A DNA stretch of 64,000 bases from Methylobacterium iners (GCF_022179305.1 NZ_BPQP01000038.1:1-64000); one strand, 5' to 3'. Shown: positions 8,474 through 21,216, numbered from the stretch's first letter. Notes: generated by a model not told the origin, from the sequence alone. Made by a program: numbers and translations.

Positions 8474-9169
8474 ATGCTGAACGTTGATCGCATCGATCTC
8501 TTCTACGGCGCGGCCAAGGCGCTGCGCGGCGTTTCGCTGGCGGCCGAGACCGGCAAGGTCACGGTCGTGCTCGGCCGCAACGGCGTCGGCAAGACCTCGC
8601 TGATGCGGGCGATCGTCGGCCAGCAGCCGATCACGGCCGGCAGCGTCCGCCTCGACGGTCGCGACATCAGCCGCTTCGCGCCCTACGACCGGGCGCGGGC
8701 CGGCATCGCCTTCGTGCCGCAGGGCCGCGAGATCTTTCCCCTGCTCACCGTCCACGAGAACCTTCAGACGGGCTTCGCGCCGCTCGCCCGCCGCGACCGG
8801 CACATCCTGCCCGAGATCTACGACCTCTTCCCCGTGCTCAAGGACATGCTGCACCGGCGCGGCGGCGACCTCTCCGGCGGCCAGCAGCAGCAGCTCGCCA
8901 TCGGTCGGGCCCTGGTGACGCGCCCGAAGCTCCTCGTCCTCGACGAGCCGACCGAGGGCATCCAGCCCTCGATCATCAAGGATATCGGCCGGGCCATCAC
9001 CTACCTGCGGGGCAAGGGCGACATGGCGATCGTGCTCGTCGAGCAGTTTTTCGAGTGGGCGCGCGACCTCGCCGACACCTACGCGGTGATGGATCGCGGC
9101 GCGGTGGTCGAGGCCGGGGCCCGGGCGGACATGGTCGAGGCCGACGTCCGGCGCTGGCTCTCGGTCTGA
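8474..9169 (+). CDS. urtE: Urea ABC transporter ATP-binding protein UrtE
   Basis: LivF-type ATPase of 231 residues, partner of UrtD. Walker A is 'GRNGVGKTS', signature 'LSGGQQQQLAIG', Walker B 'LLVLDEPTEGIQ', and the switch histidine is replaced by Gln in 'IVLVEQFFEWA', as is normal in this branch. 'EIYDLFPVLKDML' is a UrtE feature. It is separated from urtD by the repeat element but has no obvious promoter of its own, so it is probably still read from the urt transcript. Confidence 0.95.
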   Translation: MLNVDRIDLFYGAAKALRGVSLAAETGKVTVVLGRNGVGKTSLMRAIVGQQPITAGSVRLDGRDISRFAPYDRARAGIAFVPQGREIFPLLTVHENLQTGFAPLARRDRHILPEIYDLFPVLKDMLHRRGGDLSGGQQQQLAIGRALVTRPKLLVLDEPTEGIQPSIIKDIGRAITYLRGKGDMAIVLVEQFFEWARDLADTYAVMDRGAVVEAGARADMVEADVRRWLSV

Positions 9170-9319
9170 ACCCCGGCCCCGCCCGCCGCCGACACCCTCA
9201 CGTTGTCTGCGAACGGCCGGCGCCACTTCCCGTGAATAAATTATGTTGTAAGCTGAAGCGCGGTAGGAAGGTGCTGCACGCTCCGGCGCGGTGAGGGGCG
9301 TCGATCCTCGAGGCGCTGC

Positions 9320-11791
<2,472 letters not shown>

Positions 11792-11872
11792 CGGGAGCGC
11801 ATTTTCCCCTCTCCGCTCGCTGGGAGGGAGGCGATCGCTCGACCCGCCTCCGCACGACGAAATCCCAGCCGA

Positions 11873-12388
11873 TTACGGGTCGCGCCTCGGCGCGGCGACG
11901 CGCCTGAGGCGTCCGTTGCGCTTCTCGTACTCGAACACGGCGCTGAGCGCGCTGTCGACCGCCTTGCCGGCCTCCGCGTCCGCCGGCGGCTCGGCCGTCG
12001 GCGCCTGCCGCAGACGGGCGAGCCGGACGACCTCGCGGTCCCGGTCGATCAGGGCGGGCAGACCCGCTTCGGCCTCGATGCGGGCGCAAGATCCTTCCGC
12101 GAAGGCCGCCGTGAACCGTACCGTCCTGTCGAACAGGCCGAGCCCGGCGCCCATTACCGACGCCGCCAGGCCGAGGGGCTGGCGGAAGCTGCCGGCCTTG
12201 GCGAGCGCGCCCTGAAGGCCGCGCACGATCTCGCCGCTCCAGCGTGGCGCGGGCGAACGCTCCTCCTCGACCGTGAGGCTCACCACCTCCTCCACCGCAC
12301 GCGTTCCTCCGTCGGGCAGGTGGAAGATCCCGAGCTCGTAAGCGCCGGCGCCTTCGTGCGCGCCACCGATGAACCGGATCGCCGTCAC
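11873..12388 (-). CDS. Hypothetical protein
   Basis: A protein of 171 residues that I do not recognise. It starts 'MTAIRFIGGAHEGAGAYELGIFHLPDGG', has an alanine-rich middle with a possible amphipathic helix, and ends in a basic tail 'RNGRLRRVAAPRRDP'. No signal peptide or clear membrane helix is seen. Codon use fits the genome (strong GC3), which supports a real gene. It is convergent with the hybrid kinase upstream and has no operon partner. Confidence 0.6.
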   Translation of the reverse strand: MTAIRFIGGAHEGAGAYELGIFHLPDGGTRAVEEVVSLTVEEERSPAPRWSGEIVRGLQGALAKAGSFRQPLGLAASVMGAGLGLFDRTVRFTAAFAEGSCARIEAEAGLPALIDRDREVVRLARLRQAPTAEPPADAEAGKAVDSALSAVFEYEKRNGRLRRVAAPRRDP

Positions 12389-12496
12389 CTCGCCGCTCCA
12401 CGGCTTCCGCGGGCCTCGTGACCGGGCATAGACCCGTCAGATCCTGGGGCGGGCGGTGCGGGGCGATCCATCATGCGCGGTGTCCGGATGATCCGA

Positions 12497-13252
12497 TCAG
12501 GGAGCCTGAAGGCTGAGCTCGCGCGGGCTCGCAGGCTGGGCCGCGCCGCGCCACCTGTTCAGCTCCGCATCGATGGCGTCCTGCGTTCCGCGCAGGAATT
12601 CGCCGCCGGTCAAGCCCGGCTTCAGGGCGTCGAGGTAGCTGACGACGACGGTGCCGGAGCGCTTGTGCGCGCCGCCATGGGGCCAGTACAGGCCGGAATT
12701 CACCGCCACCGGCAGCACGGGCAGGCCGAGCTTGCCGTAGAGGAGCTCGACCCCGCGCTTGAACTGCACCGGCGCGCCGATGTCGCCGCGGGTGCCCTCG
12801 GGAAACATCAGGACCGAGCGCCCCTGCGCGATGGCCGCGCGGCTCTCGTCGATCATGGTGCGCAGGGCCTGCGAGCCGTTGGAGCGGTCGATGATGATCA
12901 TGGGCGAGCGGCGCAGGAACCAGCCGACGATCGGGATCGCGACGAGTTCGCGCTTGGCAACGATGGCGACGTCAGGGACCAGCACCAGGAAAGCCAGCGT
13001 CTCCCAGGCCGATTGGTGGTTGGCGACGATGAGGCAGGGCTCGTTCGGGATGCGCTCGCGGCCCTCCTCGACATAGGTGAGGCCGACGATGCGGGAGAGG
13101 CCGAACAGGATGCCTCGGGCCCAGAGCCGCGTCGCCGACCGGATCGGTGCGGGCGGCGAGCCCATGAAGGCGAGCACCAGCAGGGGGGCGATGAACAGCC
13201 CGGTCCAGGCGGCCCAGTAGAGGTTGAAGAGCACGGAACGGGTGCGCGGCAC
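12497..13252 (-). CDS. 1-acyl-sn-glycerol-3-phosphate acyltransferase family protein (PlsC-like)
   Basis: Membrane acyltransferase of phospholipid synthesis, 251 residues from GTG 13252. A much longer open frame continues upstream but has no homology there. The N-terminus is hydrophobic ('LYWAAWTGLFIAPLLVLAFMG'). Motif I is 'NHQSAWE', with Glu in place of the usual Asp of HX4D; motif III is 'MFPEGTRG', and 'LPVLPVAVNSG' is motif IV. It would add the second acyl chain to lysophosphatidate or act on a related lyso-lipid. xthA is divergent across 138 bases. Confidence 0.9.
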   Translation of the reverse strand: MPRTRSVLFNLYWAAWTGLFIAPLLVLAFMGSPPAPIRSATRLWARGILFGLSRIVGLTYVEEGRERIPNEPCLIVANHQSAWETLAFLVLVPDVAIVAKRELVAIPIVGWFLRRSPMIIIDRSNGSQALRTMIDESRAAIAQGRSVLMFPEGTRGDIGAPVQFKRGVELLYGKLGLPVLPVAVNSGLYWPHGGAHKRSGTVVVSYLDALKPGLTGGEFLRGTQDAIDAELNRWRGAAQPASPRELSLQAP

Positions 13253-13390
13253 GTGGCGGAGTCCTCGATCTGCGTTGCCGTCGGATTCTTCCCAACGCTT
13301 GGGGAGCGCGGCATTTCCGCGGCGACGCCCGATGCGATCCGGTCTATCGAGGGCGCGCCATTCCCGGCACCCTAGCACGAGCTCGACCCG

Positions 13391-14200
13391 TTGCGCCTCA
13401 CCGTCACGACCTGGAACATCAACTCGGTCCGCCTGCGCATCGATCAGGTGCTGCGCTTCCTCGCCGAGACGAAGCCCGACGTGCTCTGCCTGCAGGAGAC
13501 GAAATGCCCCGACGACGCCTTCCCGCTGAAGGCCTTTCGCGGCTCGGGCTACGAGAACGTCGTCTTCGCCGGCCAGAAGGGCTATAACGGCGTCGCGATC
13601 CTGTCGCGGTTTCCGCTGCTGACCCGCGACGTGATGGCCTTTTGCGAGCGCCCGGACGCCCGCCACATCTCGGCGGTGCTGGGGCCGGAGGCCGGCGCGG
13701 CGGCTGGTATCGTGCTGCACGACTTCTACGTGCCGGCGGGCGGCGACGTGCCCGACCGTGGGCTCAATCCGAAATTCGCGCACAAGCTCGACTTCCTCGA
13801 CGAGCTCCGGCGCTGGGGCGGCCGGCGCCCGAGAGGGCCGGCGATCCTGGTGGGCGACCTCAACGTCGCACCCCTCGAACACGACGTCTGGTCGCACAAG
13901 CAGCTCCTCGACGTGGTGAGCCATACCCCGCACGAGACCGAGCGGCTCGAGACCCTGCGCGGCGAGGCCGGCTGGATCGACACGGCCCGGCTGCTGACGC
14001 CGGAGCCCGAGAAGATCTACACCTGGTGGAGCTACCGCTCGCCGGACTGGGCCGCGGCCGACAAGGGCCGGCGCCTCGACCATGCCTGGGTCTCGCCGGA
14101 CCTCGCGGGCACGGTTCGGGAGGTCACGGTTTCCCGCCACGCCCGGGCCTGGGAGCGGCCGTCCGACCATGTGCCGGTGACCCTGACGCTGGAACTGTAG
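13391..14200 (+). CDS. xthA: Exodeoxyribonuclease III
   Basis: Exonuclease/AP endonuclease of 269 residues acting in base-excision repair. The start is TTG at 13391 (TTGCGCCTC), giving 'MRLTVTTWNINSVRLR', the canonical N-terminus; no in-frame ATG fits. Metal-site residues are seen as 'LQETK' (Glu36) and 'GDLNVAP', and the catalytic His is in the terminal 'ERPSDHVPVT'. 'KGRRLDHAW' supports the XthA subgroup. Length matches the family (about 268). Confidence 0.95.
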   Translation: MRLTVTTWNINSVRLRIDQVLRFLAETKPDVLCLQETKCPDDAFPLKAFRGSGYENVVFAGQKGYNGVAILSRFPLLTRDVMAFCERPDARHISAVLGPEAGAAAGIVLHDFYVPAGGDVPDRGLNPKFAHKLDFLDELRRWGGRRPRGPAILVGDLNVAPLEHDVWSHKQLLDVVSHTPHETERLETLRGEAGWIDTARLLTPEPEKIYTWWSYRSPDWAAADKGRRLDHAWVSPDLAGTVREVTVSRHARAWERPSDHVPVTLTLEL

Positions 14201-14272
14201 GGTCGCGGCCCGGAACGCTAAGGCATCGGGCGGCATTTCCCTGGCAACCCTCGATTCAGGAGCCAGACCCGA

Positions 14273-14365
14273 ATGCGCAAGCTGATCCTCGCCTACGTCC
14301 TCCCCAAGGTCATCGCCTATCTCAGCCGCCGCTTCTCCGGTCGCCCGGGCCGTCGCAGCTACTGA
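14273..14365 (+). CDS. Small basic protein (30 residues)
   Basis: ATG 14273 is preceded by a good Shine-Dalgarno (CAGGAGCC, 9 bases upstream) and encodes 30 residues. They form a hydrophobic amphipathic stretch 'LILAYVLPKVIAYL' and then a very basic tail 'SRRFSGRPGRRSY'. A strong hairpin follows within 15 bases. Ribosome site, composition and terminator together suggest a translated small membrane-associated protein. I recognise no family. Confidence 0.5.
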   Translation: MRKLILAYVLPKVIAYLSRRFSGRPGRRSY

Positions 14366-14377
14366 GAATGGATCTTC

Positions 14378-14403
14378 GGGATCGCCGCCTCCGCGGCGAT
14401 CCC
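14378..14403. terminator. Hairpin terminator after the small ORF
   Basis: Perfect 11-bp stem GGGATCGCCGC / GCGGCGATCCC with loop CTCC. No U-run follows, so it may be weak or Rho-assisted. It lies between plus-strand genes and the convergent permease gene, so it could serve both strands. Confidence 0.6.
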
Positions 14404-14448
14404 GCTCCAGATTGATGCAAGATCTTTGAGCGAAGTGCGCGTGCGACC

Positions 14449-15909
14449 TCACCGTTCAGCGGCGGAAGGTGTCGCAACATCGTCCCCAGCAGGCCGTGTC
14501 CGCCGCCGCCCGTAGGCGAGATAGATCGCGAGCCCCAACCCTAGCCAAAGGGCCAGGCGGGCCCACGTGTCGCCTGGCAGCCCGCTCATCAGGCCGAGGC
14601 AGGACAGGATGCCGAGGATTGGGACCAGCGGCGCCAGCGGCACCCGGAACGGTCTCGGTTGCCCGGGCCGCGTCCGGCGCAGGACCAGCACCGCCACGCA
14701 GACCATGATGAAGGCGAACAGCGTCCCGATGCTGACGAGTTCGCCGAGCACGTCGATGGGCACCAGGGCCGCGACGAGGGCGGTCGCAACCCCGATCACC
14801 CCCTGGCTCGTCTCGGGCGTCCGGAACCTCGGATGCACCCGCGCGAAAGCCGTGGGCAGCAGGCCGTCGCGGGCCATCGCGTAGAAGATGCGAGCCTGGC
14901 CGTAGAGGGCGCCGAGCGCTGCGGTCGTCAGGCCGAGGATGGCCCCGACCTTGACCACGATCGCGAAGGCTCCGAGCCCGATCGTGTCCACGGCCTTCGC
15001 GATCGGATCGGGAACGTTCAGCGCGGGATAGGGTACGAGGCCGGTGAGCACGGCCGCCACTGCGACGTAGAGCAGGGTGCAGATCGCCAGCGACCCGAGC
15101 ACGCCGATCGGCGCGTCCCGCTGCGGGTTCCTGGTCTCGCCGGCCGCCGTCGAGATCGCCTCGAAGCCGATGAAGGCGAAGAAGACCACGCCGGCTCCGC
15201 GCAGCACCCCGCTCCAGCCGAACTCGCCGAAGGTGCCGGTGTTCTCCGGGACCAGCGGCGTCCACAGGGCGGTGTTCACGTAGGCTGCGCCGATGCCGAC
15301 GAAGGCGAGGATGATCGCGACCTTGAGGACGACCATGGTGAGGTTGACGCGGTTCGTCTCCCGGTTGCCGCGCACGAGGAGGAGGGTCAGGGCGAGGACG
15401 AGGCCGGCCGCGGGCAGGTTGAGGAGCCCGGTTTCGCCGCCCGGGAGCGCGGTGCCCGGAGAGGCGGTCAGCGCAGGCGGCAGGTGGAGCCCGGCATCGG
15501 CCATGAGGCTCTGCACGTAGCCCGACCAGCCCACGGCGACGGTGGCGGCCGACATCGCGTATTCGAGGACGAGGTCCCAGCCGATGATCCAGGCCCAGAA
15601 TCGGCCGAGCGTCGCGTCGGTGTAGGCGTAGGTCGAGCCCGGCACGGGGATCATCGCCGCGAGCTCGGCGTAGCAGAGCCCGACGAAGGTGCAGGCGATC
15701 CCGCCGAGGACGAAGGAGAGCATCAGCCCCGGCCCGGCATATTGCGCGGCCGCCGTGCCGGTCAGGACGAAGATCCCTGCGCCGATGGTGGCGCCGACCC
15801 CGAGGGCGATGAGGCTGAGGGCGGAGTGGTCCCGCGCGAGCTGCGGTGATCCGCTCACCTCCGCCTCGCCCGTCGGCAGGGGCAGGACCGAGGCGGTTTG
15901 CTGATCCAT
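14449..15909 (-). CDS. APC-superfamily amino-acid permease (cationic amino-acid transporter type)
   Basis: Inner-membrane amino-acid transporter of 486 residues from ATG 15909. About 12 helices are evident. TM1 carries the substrate-backbone motif '[15 protein letters not shown]' and TM6 has '[25 protein letters not shown]', both diagnostic of the CAT/YfnA branch. '[30 protein letters not shown]' is the conserved loop between TM2 and TM3. It is a solitary gene, divergent from rpsO. Cationic substrates are typical of the branch but cannot be fixed from sequence. Confidence 0.93.
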   Translation of the reverse strand: MDQQTASVLPLPTGEAEVSGSPQLARDHSALSLIALGVGATIGAGIFVLTGTAAAQYAGPGLMLSFVLGGIACTFVGLCYAELAAMIPVPGSTYAYTDATLGRFWAWIIGWDLVLEYAMSAATVAVGWSGYVQSLMADAGLHLPPALTASPGTALPGGETGLLNLPAAGLVLALTLLLVRGNRETNRVNLTMVVLKVAIILAFVGIGAAYVNTALWTPLVPENTGTFGEFGWSGVLRGAGVVFFAFIGFEAISTAAGETRNPQRDAPIGVLGSLAICTLLYVAVAAVLTGLVPYPALNVPDPIAKAVDTIGLGAFAIVVKVGAILGLTTAALGALYGQARIFYAMARDGLLPTAFARVHPRFRTPETSQGVIGVATALVAALVPIDVLGELVSIGTLFAFIMVCVAVLVLRRTRPGQPRPFRVPLAPLVPILGILSCLGLMSGLPGDTWARLALWLGLGLAIYLAYGRRRTRPAGDDVATPSAAER

Positions 15910-16154
15910 CGTGCCAAGTCCCCCCGAGGCGCGCAGGGCGCAGGGCGTCCGAGCAAGTCCCGCGCCCGCCCCCTGGCGTCTCTCCGCGTTTCGTGTATGA
16001 CGGACGCCACCTCGACCCGGCAACGGGCGGGGCACGACCCGTTTGCGGACGCGACCGTGCTGGACGACATCCCGGCACCGGCCCCGACCCGAACCTCGCG
16101 CGGCTCCGCAACGAGCCGCCGATCCCGACCAAACCCCATCTGAAAGGGCCAGCG

Positions 16155-16424
16155 ATGTCGATCTCGGCAGAGCGCAAGACCGCGCTCATCAAGGAATACG
16201 CACAGGGCGGCAAGGACACCGGTTCGCCGGAGGTCCAGGTGGCGATCCTCACGGAGCGGATCACCAACCTCACCGGCCACTTCAAGACCCACGGCAAGGA
16301 CAACCATTCCCGCCGCGGTCTCCTGAAGATGGTCTCGCAGCGCCGCTCGCTGCTCGATTACGTCAAGCGCAAGGACGAGGCCCGCTACAAGAGCCTCATC
16401 GAGCGTCTCGGCATCCGCCGCTAA
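16155..16424 (+). CDS. rpsO: 30S ribosomal protein S15
   Basis: A protein of 89 residues, exactly the family length, with '[14 protein letters not shown]', '[22 protein letters not shown]' and the terminal 'LIERLGIRR'. S15 binds 16S rRNA and nucleates platform assembly. The Shine-Dalgarno AAAGGG lies before ATG 16155. It heads the conserved rpsO-pnp pair; truB, which often precedes rpsO, is not here. Confidence 0.98.
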   Translation: MSISAERKTALIKEYAQGGKDTGSPEVQVAILTERITNLTGHFKTHGKDNHSRRGLLKMVSQRRSLLDYVKRKDEARYKSLIERLGIRR

Positions 16425-16435
16425 GGTGGTTTTTC

Positions 16436-16469
16436 ACGCGGTCCCGAGCCTGGCTCCGGGCCGCGTTTT
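16436..16469 (+). terminator. rpsO intrinsic terminator (probably leaky)
   Basis: Stem ACGCGGTCCCGAG / CTCCGGGCCGCGT with one mismatch and a five-base loop, followed by TTTT. It lies 12 bases after the rpsO stop. In enterobacteria the rpsO-pnp transcript partly reads through such a site, and the same is likely here. Confidence 0.7.
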
Positions 16470-16474
16470 CGTAA

Positions 16475-16523
16475 GAGCATCGGCCCGAGAAGCGGGAACC
16501 GGTTTTTGGATCAACCGATGCTC
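16475..16523. repeat. Dispersed palindromic repeat between rpsO and pnp
   Basis: GAGCATCGG at 16475-16483 is mirrored by CCGATGCTC at 16515-16523, enclosing an 'AAGCGGGAACCGG' core. The pattern resembles a repeat scattered between genes in many Rhizobiales. No gene is carried. Confidence 0.65.
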
Positions 16524-16603
16524 CAGCAAGGCCGCGCCGCCGGAGTGGGTCCGGCCGCGCGAAGATCGGGCGACTTGAAGGCGCCACGGTCGGGGACAGG
16601 ATC

Positions 16604-16639
16604 GCCAGCGGCTTCTCTCCCGGAGGAGAAGCCGCTGGC
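16604..16639 (+). promoter_or_regulatory. pnp leader stem-loop
   Basis: Perfect 14-bp stem GCCAGCGGCTTCTC / GAGAAGCCGCTGGC with an 8-base loop, 59 bases before the pnp start and without a U-run. In E. coli a leader hairpin at this place is cut by RNase III and then degraded by PNPase, which gives autoregulation. Position and form match, but the mechanism here is inferred. Confidence 0.6.
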
Positions 16640-16698
16640 CGTCTTGCCCCTGGCCGCGCCGGGTCCGCCCGACCGCACGATGGCAAGGGAAAGACAGA

Positions 16699-18906
<2,208 letters not shown>

Positions 18907-18931
18907 GCGGCTCGCCTCACCGAAGGCATGG

Positions 18932-18961
18932 AAGCGCGGTCCCTCCGGACCGCGCTTTTTT
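18932..18961 (+). terminator. Strong intrinsic terminator after pnp
   Basis: Perfect stem AAGCGCGGTCC / GGACCGCGCTT with loop CTCC, followed by a run of Ts to 18961. It begins 26 bases after the pnp stop. Confidence 0.92.
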
Positions 18962-19052
18962 GTTGCCCCGTTTCCCGGCTTGGCGTCCCGGCGGTTTGGC
19001 CTATTCCGCCCCAGTGAATCGCTGCCTCGCGCAGCGCCCGAGGAGATCTCTC

Positions 19053-19682
19053 ATGACCGACCTCGTCTTCTACACCCATCCCATGTCCCGCGGCCGGATC
19101 GTGCGCTGGATGCTGGAGGAGGTCGGTGAGCCCTATCGGACCGAGGTTCTCGGCTACGGGGCCTCGATGAAGGCGGCCGACTACCGGGCGATCAACCCGA
19201 TGGGGAAGGTGCCGGCGATCGTGCATGGCGACACCGTGGTGACCGAGTGCGCCGCGATCTGCGCCTATCTGGCCGATGCCTTCCCCGAGGCCGGCTTGGC
19301 GCCGCCGCCGGGCAGCGCGGCGCGCGGCCCCTATTACCGCTGGCTGTTCTTCGCGGCCGGGCCGGTCGAATCGGCGGTCCTGAACAAGGCGCTCGGCGTC
19401 GAGGTGCCGCCCGAGCGCAAGGCGACGGTCGGGTACGGCAGCATGAACGAGGTGCTCGACGCCCTCGAAGGCGCGGTGACGGGCCGCGAGTACCTCGCAG
19501 GCGGCGCCTTCAGCGCGGCGGACCTTTACCTCGGCTCGCACCTGGCCTGGGGCATGCAGTTCGGGACGCTGGAGAAGCGGCCGGCCTTCGAGACCTATGT
19601 CGGCCGGTTCAGGCAGCGTCCGGCGGCCCAGCGCGCCAACGCCATCGACGACGAACTGCTGAAGAATGCCGGTGGCGCATAG
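19053..19682 (+). CDS. Glutathione S-transferase family protein
   Basis: A cytosolic protein of 209 residues from ATG 19053, with Shine-Dalgarno AGGAGA. The N-terminal thioredoxin-like domain has 'FYTHPMSRGRIVRWMLEEVG' (Ser/Arg at the catalytic position), 'INPMGKVPAIVHGDTVVTECAAICAYLAD' with the cis-Pro and the Glu-Cys glutathione-binding turn. The C-terminal helical domain ends 'RPAAQRANAIDDEL'. It fits bacterial GSTs of the beta/SspA-like group. The substrate is unknown and it stands alone. Confidence 0.9.
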   Translation: MTDLVFYTHPMSRGRIVRWMLEEVGEPYRTEVLGYGASMKAADYRAINPMGKVPAIVHGDTVVTECAAICAYLADAFPEAGLAPPPGSAARGPYYRWLFFAAGPVESAVLNKALGVEVPPERKATVGYGSMNEVLDALEGAVTGREYLAGGAFSAADLYLGSHLAWGMQFGTLEKRPAFETYVGRFRQRPAAQRANAIDDELLKNAGGA

Positions 19683-19693
19683 CCGCCCTCCCG

Positions 19694-19718
19694 GAACGCC
19701 GGCGCCTCCCCGGCGTTC
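19694..19718 (+). terminator. Hairpin after gst
   Basis: GAACGCCGG / CCGGCGTTC with a 7-base loop, 12 bases after the gst stop. There is no U-run, so termination is possible rather than certain. Confidence 0.4.
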
Positions 19719-19755
19719 GCCTCGCAATTCCCCGACATCCAGGAGTTTGCGAGTC

Positions 19756-19977
19756 ATGTCGAACGCGATGATCACCGACATCTTCAGCGGCGAGCCCAAC
19801 CTGACGACGACGGAGCGGGCCGTGTCGGTCGTGCTCGGCCTCGGTATCGCGGCCGCCGCCGCCCAGCCCCGCCCGAACAAGTGGCTCAGCCTCGCCGCGC
19901 TGATCGTGGGTGCCGGCCTCGCGATCCGCGGCGCCACCGGACATTGCGCGATGAAGGCGGCGGCGCAGCAGGTCTAG
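19756..19977 (+). CDS. DUF2892-like small membrane protein
   Basis: A protein of 73 residues from ATG 19756. It has two short hydrophobic segments ('AVSVVLGLGIAAAAA' and 'LSLAALIVGAGLAIRG'), preceded by 'EPNLTTTERAVS' and ending 'GATGHCAMKAAAQQV'. This matches the two-helix DUF2892/YgaP-like inner-membrane pattern with a conserved GHC turn. The role is unknown; in some proteins the domain is fused to rhodanese. Confidence 0.75.
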   Translation: MSNAMITDIFSGEPNLTTTERAVSVVLGLGIAAAAAQPRPNKWLSLAALIVGAGLAIRGATGHCAMKAAAQQV

Positions 19978-20038
19978 TTTTCACGGGGTGGGGGCGGATC
20001 CCCGCCTCCCTCGCGGGGGCGTATCGACCATCAGCACT

Positions 20039-20161
20039 CCCTTTGTCATTCCGGGGCGCCGCAGGCGAGCCCGGAACCCAGAACCGCCGACGCGGCAAGG
20101 TGAGAGTCGCCGGCGGTTCTGGGTTCCGGGCTCTGCTGCGCAGCCCCCGAATGACAAAGGG
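20039..20161. repeat. Long palindromic intergenic repeat
   Basis: The left arm from 20039 (CCCTTTGTCATTCCGGGGC, then the GCCCGGAACCCAGAACCGCC run) is mirrored by the right arm ending at 20161, with small gaps. The core can form a very long stem of more than 40 bp. Such 'GGTTCTGGGTTCCGGGC' palindromes are dispersed in Rhizobiales genomes. The region 19978-20275 holds nothing else I can support. Confidence 0.8.
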
Positions 20162-20275
20162 TTAGTGCCGCAACGTTGCCAGCCGAAGCGGCTGCGCCTG
20201 CCACCGTGCTGCCGCCCGAAGACCTTCGCGGCGCGATGCCGAAATCCGGACGCTCGACCGAGCCGCGATGATACC

Positions 20276-20647
20276 TCACCGCAGGTGCTTCTCGAGATCC
20301 TTCACCCGCTGCTCCGTCAGGGTGCGGGCGCAGCCCGAGATGATCATGGGCTGCATGCTGCCGCCCCCGACCTCCGAGCCGGCGAAGGCGCATTCCCGCT
20401 CGCGGAACGTCACCCAGGCCCGCTGTGCCGCGCGTAGCGTCTCGATCCGATCGGGCTCGAGCGCCTTGACGAGCTTCGCGTAGGTCCGGTTCAGCCGCGC
20501 GTCGGCCTCACCGTAGGCTTCGGACGCGCAGATGTTCATGTCCAGCTGCGTCACCGGGTTCTTGCAATCCGGTCCCGGTTCGGCGCGCGCCGGACCGGCG
20601 GCGAGAGCGAGCGCGGCGAAGAAGCAGGAGAGGGCGGGACGCAGCAT
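20276..20647 (-). CDS. LprI-like periplasmic protein (DUF1311)
   Basis: A protein of 123 residues from ATG 20647. A signal peptide ends at 'AGPARAEP', and the mature domain has the DUF1311 pattern 'DCKNPVTQLDMNICASEAYGEADARLNRTYAKL' and 'LRAAQRAWVTFREREC', with four conserved cysteines. In Mycobacterium LprI inhibits lysozyme; most proteobacterial members are unstudied periplasmic proteins. It lies 118 bases downstream of the GlsB-like gene on the same strand. Confidence 0.88.
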   Translation of the reverse strand: MLRPALSCFFAALALAAGPARAEPGPDCKNPVTQLDMNICASEAYGEADARLNRTYAKLVKALEPDRIETLRAAQRAWVTFRERECAFAGSEVGGGSMQPMIISGCARTLTEQRVKDLEKHLR

Positions 20648-20716
20648 GGAGAGGCTCGCGGCAACGACGTGGCGGCCATGAGCCGGGCACGACGCGCGGA
20701 CCTCTGTCAACGACGA

Positions 20717-20736
20717 AGGGCGCCCGAAGGCGCCCT
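20717..20736 (-). terminator. Hairpin between glsB-like and lprI-like genes
   Basis: Perfect AGGGCGCC / GGCGCCCT stem with loop CGAA, 30 bases beyond the GlsB-like stop on the minus strand. There is no clear U-run. Confidence 0.5.
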
Positions 20737-20765
20737 CCAAACGATGTCGCGAACGCTCTAGTGCG

Positions 20766-21032
20766 TCAGAGCGTGGTTCTCGTCCGGCGGCCGGCGATAA
20801 AGCCGTAGATCGCCAGCACCACGATGGCACCGACGATGGCGCCGATGAAGCCTGCGCCTTGATTCGGTCCGTACCAGCCCACGGCCTGGCCGATGAAGGT
20901 CGCCACGAAGGCGCCGACGATGCCGAGGATCGTCGTGAGGATGAACCCCGACGGCTCGTTGGGTCCGGGCATGATGAACTTGGCGATGACACCGGCAATG
21001 AAGCCGATGATGATGGTCCAGATGATACCCAT
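20766..21032 (-). CDS. GlsB/YeaQ/YmgE-family stress-response membrane protein
   Basis: A protein of 88 residues from ATG 21032 with three hydrophobic helices and the conserved glycines 'MGIIWTIIIGFIAGVIAKFIMPG' and 'GFILTTILGIVGAFVATFIGQ', typical of transglycosylase-associated (Tag/YeaQ) proteins. The family responds to stress and sits in the inner membrane; its biochemical role is not established. A 14-bp palindrome lies in the divergent promoter region. Confidence 0.92.
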   Translation of the reverse strand: MGIIWTIIIGFIAGVIAKFIMPGPNEPSGFILTTILGIVGAFVATFIGQAVGWYGPNQGAGFIGAIVGAIVVLAIYGFIAGRRTRTTL

Positions 21033-21113
21033 GACGTGACCCTCAGACTCAAGCTTAATCTGGGCAGGAAACGTCCCATCCCTGGACTGGTTGCCCGCCG
21101 GACCCGACTTTGT

Positions 21114-21127
21114 TGCGATGCATCGCA
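21114..21127. promoter_or_regulatory. Perfect 14-bp palindrome in a divergent promoter region
   Basis: TGCGATGCATCGCA lies between the glsB-like gene (minus) and ridA (plus), about 90 bases from each start. It has the size and symmetry of a dimeric repressor operator, but no regulator gene is adjacent and no second copy was noticed. Confidence 0.35.
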
Positions 21128-21216
21128 GATGCGGATCGCTGGGCTCTTTACGATGCCGGCTTCGCAGCGGCACAAGGGCCGACGCCGCTTCGGCCGAACG
21201 GAGACCCGAGCCCGCC

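Noticed and set aside
12497-14452. Treating the acyltransferase as a 651-residue fusion
   Set aside because: The extra N-terminal part is antisense to xthA and has no homology; GTG 13252 gives the normal PlsC size.
15985-16143. Small frame upstream of rpsO (MTDATST...)
   Set aside because: There is no ribosome site and no recognised family, and it lies in the divergent promoter region of rpsO and the permease.
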